A stretch of DNA of 14,914 nucleotides from an uncultured Erysipelotrichaceae bacterium. GTDB taxonomy: Bacteria; Bacillota_I; Bacilli_A; RFN20; CAG-826. The DNA is taken from the NCBI GenBank assembly GCA_902801805.1, contig CADCJP010000034.1:1-14914 (forward strand), read 5' to 3'. A model generated the notes under the pieces. It made no database searches, was not told where the DNA came from, and saw only the letters and a list, made by a program, of their open reading frames with translations. The position numbers were made by a program, and so were the translations under genes. Below are positions 6,997 through 13,709 of the stretch, piece by piece; positions within the stretch are counted from its first letter, which is position 1; the number at the start of each line of letters is the position of its first letter.

Positions 6997-7992
6997 ATGA
7001 AACTTGATTCCACTCTTGCTAATTTCATCAAACCAAACAAGAAAGAAATCACCCGTATTTTAAGTGCGATTAAACGCTACGATAGGATTGCTATTTTTAG
7101 ACACGCAATGCCTGACTTTGATGCCCTTGGTTCACAAATGGGTTTAGCTACTTGGCTAAAGGATAACTTCCCAAATAAAGAAATCCATGTCTTAGGTGAT
7201 AACCATGTGACATTCACCCCACGTCTATATCCAGAGATGGATAGATTAGACGAAGAATGGTTTAAAAAACCATTTTTAGCCATTGTTCTTGATACTGCGA
7301 ATACTTCCCGTATTAGTGATCCAAGATGGAAAAAAGCGAAATTCAAAATCAAAATTGACCATCACCCAGAAGTCGAAAAATATGGCAAAGTACAAGTTGT
7401 GAGAACTGATGCTTGTGCGGCTGCAGAAATCCTTACCGATATCTTGCTCTCCTTTAAAGGAAACTATGTTTTAAGTAAGGAAGCTGCTTCTTATTTATAT
7501 TCTGGTATCGCTGGTGATTCTGGGAGATTCCAATATTCTTCCACTTCTAAAGCCACATTCATCACTGCTTCTTATTTATTAGAAGCGGGTGTTGAACTCA
7601 GTGAAGTCTATAACAGAATGTATCAAAAGAAACTCGATGACTTAAAAGTTACCGCTTATATTCTCAACCACTTCTCTGTTTCTGAACATGGTGTTGCCTA
7701 TTACGTTCTCGAAGACAAGATCCAAAAAGAACTTAATATCACCACAGAAAGAGGTAAAGAAAACGTTAACCTATTTTCTAACATTGAAGGCGTTAACGCT
7801 TGGTGCTCCATTACGGAAGACCCAAAAGACAATTGTTGGAGGGTCTCCATTAGAAGTAAAGGTAAAGCCATCAACGGCGTCGCTGCCAAATGGGAAGGTG
7901 GCGGTCACGCTCAAGCAAGTGGCGCGAAGATTAATAATCTCGAGCAACTTCCAGCCTTTATTAAGGACTTAGATGATTTGTTCCTTGAATAG
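6997..7992 (+). CDS. nrnA: DHH-family oligoribonuclease / pAp phosphatase (NrnA-like)
   Basis: NrnA-type enzymes degrade 2-5 nt RNA fragments at the end of mRNA decay, and dephosphorylate 3'-phosphoadenosine 5'-phosphate (pAp). The 331-residue protein has the four DHH motifs: RHAMPDFDALGS (H36, D40, D42), VLDTAN (D99), IDHHPE (D121-H123) and AGDSGRFQYSST (D174). Its DHHA1 domain ends in the substrate-binding GGGHAQASGA (G301-H304). Length and layout match B. subtilis NrnA (YtqI), whose gene also lies close to dnaE. The ribosome site AAAGG is within the end of ackA and the ATG follows the ackA stop by 1 bp, so the two are translationally linked. Other DHH phosphoesterases (e.g. GdpP) have membrane and PAS domains that are absent here; a c-di-nucleotide role cannot be excluded. 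Confidence 0.9.
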   Translation: MKLDSTLANFIKPNKKEITRILSAIKRYDRIAIFRHAMPDFDALGSQMGLATWLKDNFPNKEIHVLGDNHVTFTPRLYPEMDRLDEEWFKKPFLAIVLDTANTSRISDPRWKKAKFKIKIDHHPEVEKYGKVQVVRTDACAAAEILTDILLSFKGNYVLSKEAASYLYSGIAGDSGRFQYSSTSKATFITASYLLEAGVELSEVYNRMYQKKLDDLKVTAYILNHFSVSEHGVAYYVLEDKIQKELNITTERGKENVNLFSNIEGVNAWCSITEDPKDNCWRVSIRSKGKAINGVAAKWEGGGHAQASGAKINNLEQLPAFIKDLDDLFLE

Positions 7993-8007
7993 GTAAAAAT
8001 CGAATTT

Positions 8008-8035
8008 AAAAAGGTGCCATTTTGGTACCTTTTTT
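8008..8035 (+). terminator. strong intrinsic terminator after nrnA
   Basis: AAAAAGGTGCCA (8008-8019) and TGGTACCTTTTT (8023-8034) form a 12-bp stem with one G-U pair and a TTT loop, ending in a run of six Ts (8030-8035). It sits 15 bp after the nrnA stop and separates ackA-nrnA from the dnaE cluster. Its A-rich left arm could also work for minus-strand transcripts. Confidence 0.88.
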
Positions 8036-8059
8036 ATTTCTCTTTATACGCAAGTGCGC

Positions 8060-8071
8060 TACAATAAGGGC
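8060..8071 (+). promoter_or_regulatory. possible dnaE promoter giving a leaderless or very short-leader mRNA
   Basis: TACAAT at 8060-8065 is a good -10 element, and the dnaE ATG begins 7 bp later at 8072, where transcription would be expected to start. The matching -35 (TTTCTC, 8037-8042, 17-bp spacer) is poor. AAGGG at 8066-8070 is only 1 nt from the ATG, too close to work as a normal Shine-Dalgarno site. A terminator just upstream means dnaE needs its own promoter about here. Confidence 0.4.
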
Positions 8072-9733
8072 ATGAATAATTTCGTCCCACTACGTGTTGT
8101 CTCTTGCTACTCTTTTTTACAAAGTGGCTTAACAATTGAAAGAATCGCTACTGGTGTTAATAAGAACGATTATTTTGGTGTGGGTTTATGTGATAAGGGT
8201 GTGATGTATGGTGTTCCTTCCTTTATAAAAGGAATGGAGGCGATTAAGAAGCCCACTATCATTGGTATTGAAACACATATAGATAATGACACATTGTGTT
8301 TGTACGCAATTAACGAAACTGGCTATAGACATTTATTAGTCATCAGTACCGCTATCCAAAAGAATAGTTTTGATAAGAAATTATTAGAGACTAATACTGA
8401 AGGTTTGCTCGCGGTGTTAGACACTAATAGTGAGAACTTTAAAACACTATTCACTAGTGAAGACGAAGGATTTAATCGTTACTTATTAAACTTAAACAAT
8501 TTATTTAAAGATGGTTTCTATTTAGGTATTGAAGTCGTTAAGAAAGAAGATGTTAGCTATGCTAATAAGATTAGAAAGTTCGCTAACGAGCATTCTTATG
8601 ACTGCGTCGCATTCCCGCAAGTAAGATACCTTAAAAAGGATGATGCGATTGTTTTAAGAATTGCCGAAGCTATCGCTAATGAAGAAAACATCACCGAAAA
8701 GAAACTTAATGGTCAAGAATACTTTATGAGTATTACTGACTATCAGAAGATCTATACCGCGAAAGAAATTAACAATACTAAAAAGATTTTGGAATCTTCT
8801 TCTTTTGACTTCCATCAAAAAAGAGGAGAGATACTCCACTACCCAGTTAGTGATTCTGCGGAAACTTTAAAAGATAACTGCTATCAAGCTTTAGAAAAAC
8901 TTGGGCTTAATAACGAAGAATATAAGAAGCGTTTAGACTATGAATTAGAAACGATTATTTCATTAGGCTACGCTGATTATTTCTTAATCGTTCAAGACTA
9001 TGTTAGCTTTGCTAAAAACAATGATATTATCGTTGGTCCTGGTAGAGGTAGCGCTGCTGGTAGCTTAGTGTCGTATTTACTTAATATCACAGAAATTGAT
9101 CCACTTAAAAACGGCTTACAATTTGAAAGATTCTTAAATCCATATCGTAAAACCATGCCTGATATTGACGTTGACTTTATGGATATTCAAAGAGATAGAG
9201 TCGTTGAATACATGAGAGAAAGATATGGTAACGATAGAGTCGCTAATATCGTCACCTTCCAAACTATCCAAGCTAAACAATCCTTAAGAGATATTGGAAG
9301 AGTGTATGGCTTCCCTAATAACCACATCGATTTACTAAGTAAACGCATTACTAATCCAAAATACTCTTTAAGAGAAGCTTATAAACTCTTACCTGAATTT
9401 AAGAAACTAGTCGATAGCGATGCCTATTTCTTACAGATTGTTTCTTTAGCGAGCAAGATTGAAGGTTTGATTAGACAAAGCGGTTTACACGCAGCGGGTA
9501 TTATTTTAAACAATAACAGCCTCGAAGAGGCCTTACCAATCCTTACTGATTTTAATGGACATTATATTAGCCAATATGAAATGGGTTATCTTGAAGAACA
9601 AGGTTTCTTAAAGATGGACTTTTTAGGTTTAAGAAACTTGATTACTGCGTTAATCTCATTAAGAAAAATAATCCTGATTCTAATATTAATGTTAGAAACA
9701 TTCCTTATGACGATGAGAATGTCTTCTCTTTAA
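8072..9733 (+). CDS. dnaE: DnaE, N-terminal fragment: PHP and polymerase palm
   Basis: This frame encodes the PHP domain and the polymerase core of DnaE. The PHP start reads PLRVVSCYSFL where active relatives have HLHVHTEYSLL, so all three first-motif histidines are replaced and PHP metal binding is probably lost. The polymerase part has GPGRGSAAGSLVSYLL, the catalytic PDIDVDF (D366 and D368) and FLKMDFLGLR with the third catalytic aspartate (D516). All three active-site carboxylates therefore precede the break. The last 30 residues, ITALISLRKII to the TAA at 9731-9733, are out-of-frame sequence. An in-frame GTG at 8054 would add six residues (MRYNKG) without family support. Confidence 0.82.
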   Translation: MNNFVPLRVVSCYSFLQSGLTIERIATGVNKNDYFGVGLCDKGVMYGVPSFIKGMEAIKKPTIIGIETHIDNDTLCLYAINETGYRHLLVISTAIQKNSFDKKLLETNTEGLLAVLDTNSENFKTLFTSEDEGFNRYLLNLNNLFKDGFYLGIEVVKKEDVSYANKIRKFANEHSYDCVAFPQVRYLKKDDAIVLRIAEAIANEENITEKKLNGQEYFMSITDYQKIYTAKEINNTKKILESSSFDFHQKRGEILHYPVSDSAETLKDNCYQALEKLGLNNEEYKKRLDYELETIISLGYADYFLIVQDYVSFAKNNDIIVGPGRGSAAGSLVSYLLNITEIDPLKNGLQFERFLNPYRKTMPDIDVDFMDIQRDRVVEYMRERYGNDRVANIVTFQTIQAKQSLRDIGRVYGFPNNHIDLLSKRITNPKYSLREAYKLLPEFKKLVDSDAYFLQIVSLASKIEGLIRQSGLHAAGIILNNNSLEEALPILTDFNGHYISQYEMGYLEEQGFLKMDFLGLRNLITALISLRKIILILILMLETFLMTMRMSSL

Positions 9734-9750
9734 TTGCCTCTGGTCAAACC

Positions 9751-11097
9751 ATGGGTGTTTTCCAACTTGAGAGCTCTGGCATGAAAAGAGCGATATCAAT
9801 TCTTAAACCAAACTGTTTTAACGATATCGTCGCCTTATTAGCCTTATTTAGACCAGGTCCTATGGATTCGATTAACACTTACGCGAAACGTAAGGAAGGC
9901 AAACAAAAGATTATCTATGATGATCCATGTTTAGAACCGATTTTAAAAGAAACATATGGCATTATCGTCTATCAAGAGCAAGTTAACCAAATCGCCACCA
10001 CTATGGCGGGTTTCTCCATGGGCGAAGCGGATATGTTTAGAAGAGCGATTTCTAAAAAGGATATCGATAAATTATTAGAAAATGAAAAGGCCTTTATTAG
10101 TGGTTCTATTAAGCAAGGACACGAAGAAAAAACGGCGAAGAAAGTCTTTGACTTTATTAAGAAATTCGCTAACTACGGCTTCAATAAATCTCACTCTGTG
10201 GCTTACTCAGTCATTGCTTGCCAAATGGCGTATCTTAAGTACTATTATCCACTTGAATTCTACGCCGCTATTTTAGAAACAAGCAGTTCCACAAGTGACA
10301 CCAAGTTCAATGAATATGTCAGCGAAATGAAGCAAAGAAATATTGCGATTATTTCCCCTAATATCAATAAATCCGCTAAAGACTTTATCGTCCAAAAAGA
10401 GGGATTATTGTTCCCACTTAGTGCGATTAAAGGTATTAATGAATTGTTCGTCAATGCCGTCTTAGAAGAAAGAAAAGAAAAAGAGTTTAAAGACTTCTTT
10501 GATTTTGTTAGTAGAATGTACCGCTACAAGATTAGCGAACAACAAATCATTAAGCTCATTGATGCAGGCTGCTTCGATATCTTTAATCCTTCAAGAGCCT
10601 CTTTTAGAGCGAGTGTGAAAAGTGCCTTGCAGTTCGCTGAACTTTCCTATAAGGAAAATGACCAATTAAATATTGGATTCTCTGATTTAATTACCCCATA
10701 TTTAATCGAAGATCATGATGACCCATTAGAAAACTTAGACAAAGAATATGATGTCTTAGGAATTATGCTTTCTAATAATCCACTTCACTATAAGACCGAT
10801 ATCTTAAGAGCGAAGAATGTCACCCCTATTGTCACCGCGAAAGAAGAATTCACTTCTAAAGTCGCAGGCTTAGTGAGAAGTGTGAAAACTATCTCCACGA
10901 AGAAAGGGGCCACAATGGCCTTTGTGAAGCTTGTTGACGAGACAGGTGAAATTGAATTAACTCTCTTCCCAGAAACATATGTTGAGGGATTACCACTTTT
11001 AGAAAAGAACAGTTTAGTCATCGCGGAAATCAAACGTGAAAAACGTGAAGATAACTACGACTTTATTTGTAATAAATTAGAACCACTTGAGGAATAG
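9751..11097 (+). CDS. dnaE: DnaE, C-terminal fragment: fingers, clamp-binding and OB fold
   Basis: This frame carries the rest of DnaE: GVFQLESSGM, ALFRPGPMDSI, YGIIVYQEQVNQIA, MFRRAISKK, FNKSHSVAYS and QMAYLKYYYP of the fingers, the helix-hairpin-helix region (AIKGINELFVNAVL), then the OB-fold segment (VAGLVRSVKTISTKKGATMAFVKLVDETG). The true frame begins at 9640, 37 codons before the ATG at 9751. That ATG aligns with an internal Met and has no Shine-Dalgarno site, so independent translation is unlikely. It ends in TAG 3 bp before polA, whose ribosome site GAGGAA overlaps its last codons. Confidence 0.82.
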   Translation: MGVFQLESSGMKRAISILKPNCFNDIVALLALFRPGPMDSINTYAKRKEGKQKIIYDDPCLEPILKETYGIIVYQEQVNQIATTMAGFSMGEADMFRRAISKKDIDKLLENEKAFISGSIKQGHEEKTAKKVFDFIKKFANYGFNKSHSVAYSVIACQMAYLKYYYPLEFYAAILETSSSTSDTKFNEYVSEMKQRNIAIISPNINKSAKDFIVQKEGLLFPLSAIKGINELFVNAVLEERKEKEFKDFFDFVSRMYRYKISEQQIIKLIDAGCFDIFNPSRASFRASVKSALQFAELSYKENDQLNIGFSDLITPYLIEDHDDPLENLDKEYDVLGIMLSNNPLHYKTDILRAKNVTPIVTAKEEFTSKVAGLVRSVKTISTKKGATMAFVKLVDETGEIELTLFPETYVEGLPLLEKNSLVIAEIKREKREDNYDFICNKLEPLEE

Positions 11098-11100
11098 ATT

Positions 11101-13698
11101 ATGCCAAAGATTACAATCATTGATGGAAACTCCTTGCTCTTTAGAGCATACTTCGCTACAGCGTATCCAGGTGTGGAGATTATGCGCACACAAAACGGTA
11201 CTCCTACCAACGCTATTTTTGCTTTCTCTAGCATGATTAATAAAATCCTCTCAAACGTCAAAAATGATGAAGGTATCATGGTCGCTTTTGATGCTGGTAA
11301 AGATACCTTTAGAAAAGAACAATTAGAATCCTACAAGGCTAATAGAAAACCAACACCTGAAGATTTAGTAATTCAATTCCCTATTGCTAGAGACTTTTTA
11401 CGTTCTTTAGGCATTTTCCAATTTGAACAACATGGTTTTGAAGGCGATGATATTGCTGGTACTGTCGCTAAAATGGCCGCTAAAGAAGGCTATCAAGTAA
11501 CTGTTTATACATCTGATAGAGACTTCCTTCAATTAGTGGACTCCAATATCACTGTTAATATCATTCGTAAAGGTATGTCAGATATCGTCGCTATGACACC
11601 AGAAACCGTTAAAGAAATGTATGGATTTGAACCAATTCAAATTATTGACTATAAAGGTTTAAGAGGTGACGCGAGTGATAACCTACCAGGTATTAAAGGA
11701 ATTGGAGAAAAAACCGCTGTTCAACTCATCCAAGAATACGGTAGTTTTGATAATATTATTGCTCACGCTGGTGAGATTAAAGGTAAATTAGGCGAGAAGA
11801 TTATTGCTGATCAAGATAGCGGTAGACTATCTCGTGATTTAGCCATTATTAAGACTGATGTCCCACTACCTTTTACTATTAAAGACACCATCTATCAAGG
11901 CTATGATTTTGCTTCCGTTAGTGAGTTCTGTCAAAAGTATGAACTTAAACAATTCATGTCTAAAATTGTTTCTAAATGGAAGAAAGTTGCCCTAGAACAA
12001 ACTGAGATAAAAGTTGATAAAGTTAGCTCACTAAAAGGACTAATTAAGAGTCAAGAAATTGGTCTTGCTTTAGACTATGAAGATGATAACTATTCTTTAG
12101 GTCAAATATATGGTTTAGCGGTATCTTCAAACGAAGGTAATTTCTATATTGGAATTGATGATTTAAAGAACGATAAAACCGCTCTTGATTTACTCGATAA
12201 TAAAGACATTAAAAAGTACTGCTATGACTATAAAGCGATTAAAGTAGCTTTAGCCAAAAACGGTATCTCAATTAAGGGTTTATATTTTGATTTATTAGTG
12301 GCGTCCTACTTAGTGGATAGCTCACTTAAAAACGATGTTGAAGCCATCATGAATATATACGGCATTGATCTATCTAGTTCGAGTGAATCGTTATCGCTTT
12401 TCTCTAACGAAGATAGTCAAAAAACAGGTAAAATCGCGTTTTTTGCCTATAAATTATATGAAAGAGTGACTGGTGAGCTTAAAAAGACTGAATCAGTTAA
12501 ACTCTATGAAGATTTAGAAATTCCTCTAGTTGATACATTAGCAGATATGGAAATCGAAGGCTTCCCAATTGACGTCAAAGTCTTAGATGAATTTGGCGAT
12601 GAATATAAGAAAAAGGCCAACGAATTAGCGGAAGAAATCTACGCTTTAGCGGGCACTAAATTTAATCTTGCTTCCCCTAAACAAATCGGTGAAATTTTAT
12701 TCGACAAATTAGGCTTATCTGCCAATAAGAAAATGTCCACTTCTGTCGACTATTTAAAAGAGATTGAAAACGAGCATCCAATCGTTAGTAAAATCCTTGA
12801 ATATCGTAAGTACTATAAGCTCATTACTACCTATGTTGAAGGCATTAAAAACCATGTCTATCCAGATGGTAAGATTTACGCCAAATTCAATCAAGCTTTG
12901 ACCACTACTGGAAGGTTGTCTAGCAGTGAGCCAAACTTACAAAATATCAGTGTGCGTGATGAGGAAGGTAAGCTCATTAGAAAAGCCTTCTATTATCAAG
13001 ATGAAGATTATGAGATTCTTTCACTCGACTACTCGCAAATTGAGCTCCGTGTTTTAGCTTCTTTATCTAACTGTCCAGCCTTAAAAGAAATCTTCTTATC
13101 AGGTGAAGATATTCACGCTGCTACTGCCAAAAAGATATTTAACCTTCAAGGAGAACCAACATCATCCCAGAGAAGAAAAGCTAAAACAGTTAATTTTGGT
13201 GTCGTATACGGCATCTCTGATTGGGGATTAGCAGATCAACTTGGTATTGGTCCAAAAGAGGCAGGCGCTATTATTGCTTCCTTTTATGAATCATTCCCAG
13301 AAGTTGCTACCTTCTTTAGAAATATTGTTAATGACGCAGTAAGAGATGGCTATGTCTCCACCTTATTAGGTAGAAGACGTTATCTTAGAGAATTACATGA
13401 TGCCAATTATCAAGTTAGAGAATCTGCCAAAAGAGCGGCGATGAACGCGCCTGTTCAAGGTACCGCTGCGGACCTCATTAAATACGCAATGAATAAAGTC
13501 CATCAAGCTTTGCTTGATAATAACTTAGAAACTCGTATGATTTGCCAAATCCATGACGAACTTATCTTTAGAGTGCCTAAGAAAGAAAAAGACACTGCTT
13601 ATAAATTAATTAAAGATATAATGGAAAATGCCTTAAGCATTGATGTTCCACTTGAAGTTGATGGAGGCTTTGGCCGCACTTGGTACGACGCTAAATAA
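11101..13698 (+). CDS. polA: DNA polymerase I
   Basis: PolA fills gaps in repair and replaces Okazaki primers. At 865 residues it is full length. Residues about 1-290 form the 5' nuclease: ITIIDGNSLLFRAY, FEGDDIAGT, YTSDRDFLQLV and the H3TH YKGLRGDASDNLPGIKGIG. The middle domain is a 3'-5' exonuclease fold; D325xE327 and D376 survive, but the segment equivalent to E. coli Y497/D501 reads AFFAYKLYE, so proofreading is probably lost, as in Bacillus Pol I. The A-family polymerase has motif A LDYSQIELR (D643), motif B RRKAKTVNFGVVYG (R691, K695, F699) and motif C IHDELIF (H818-D819-E820), all intact. GAGGAA, inside the end of dnaE, sits 6 bp before the ATG. The mutM-coaE gene follows after 11 bp. 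Confidence 0.97.
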   Translation: MPKITIIDGNSLLFRAYFATAYPGVEIMRTQNGTPTNAIFAFSSMINKILSNVKNDEGIMVAFDAGKDTFRKEQLESYKANRKPTPEDLVIQFPIARDFLRSLGIFQFEQHGFEGDDIAGTVAKMAAKEGYQVTVYTSDRDFLQLVDSNITVNIIRKGMSDIVAMTPETVKEMYGFEPIQIIDYKGLRGDASDNLPGIKGIGEKTAVQLIQEYGSFDNIIAHAGEIKGKLGEKIIADQDSGRLSRDLAIIKTDVPLPFTIKDTIYQGYDFASVSEFCQKYELKQFMSKIVSKWKKVALEQTEIKVDKVSSLKGLIKSQEIGLALDYEDDNYSLGQIYGLAVSSNEGNFYIGIDDLKNDKTALDLLDNKDIKKYCYDYKAIKVALAKNGISIKGLYFDLLVASYLVDSSLKNDVEAIMNIYGIDLSSSSESLSLFSNEDSQKTGKIAFFAYKLYERVTGELKKTESVKLYEDLEIPLVDTLADMEIEGFPIDVKVLDEFGDEYKKKANELAEEIYALAGTKFNLASPKQIGEILFDKLGLSANKKMSTSVDYLKEIENEHPIVSKILEYRKYYKLITTYVEGIKNHVYPDGKIYAKFNQALTTTGRLSSSEPNLQNISVRDEEGKLIRKAFYYQDEDYEILSLDYSQIELRVLASLSNCPALKEIFLSGEDIHAATAKKIFNLQGEPTSSQRRKAKTVNFGVVYGISDWGLADQLGIGPKEAGAIIASFYESFPEVATFFRNIVNDAVRDGYVSTLLGRRRYLRELHDANYQVRESAKRAAMNAPVQGTAADLIKYAMNKVHQALLDNNLETRMICQIHDELIFRVPKKEKDTAYKLIKDIMENALSIDVPLEVDGGFGRTWYDAK

Positions 13699-13709
13699 GG
13701 ATTAAAAGT

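Larger units (their letters stand above)
8072..11097 (+). pseudogene. dnaE: DNA polymerase III alpha subunit gene (DnaE), frameshifted
   Basis: The locus encodes DnaE, the C-family replicative polymerase that Firmicutes use beside PolC to extend lagging-strand primers. Homology is continuous, but the frame changes near 9638-9640. ORF 1 reads KMDFLGLRNL and then becomes unrelated, while the second frame picks up at DYCVNLIKKNNPD (codons from 9640). Compared with the usual LRNLTxI(D/E), about three residues plus one base are missing, so a deletion of roughly 10 nt is the simplest explanation. The restored product would be about 1010 residues, short for DnaE but like Mollicutes forms. Because dnaE is normally essential, a sequence or assembly error is as likely as a real mutation. 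The start at 8072 (MNNFVPLRVV) fits the family better than the upstream in-frame GTG at 8054. Confidence 0.85.

Noticed and set aside
8054..8071. GTG at 8054 as the dnaE start
   Set aside because: It adds six residues with no family support, has no ribosome site, and overlaps the likely -10 element.
9661..9670. Programmed -1 frameshift on the AAAAA run in dnaE
   Set aside because: The direction (-1) fits, but the reading frame here is AGA AAA ATA, which lacks a proper X XXY YYZ heptamer. The conserved residues are already lost about 20 bases upstream.
9640..9760. DnaE as a naturally split polymerase or split-intein gene
   Set aside because: There is no intein motif on either side, the second frame has no ribosome site, and homology suggests missing rather than inserted sequence.
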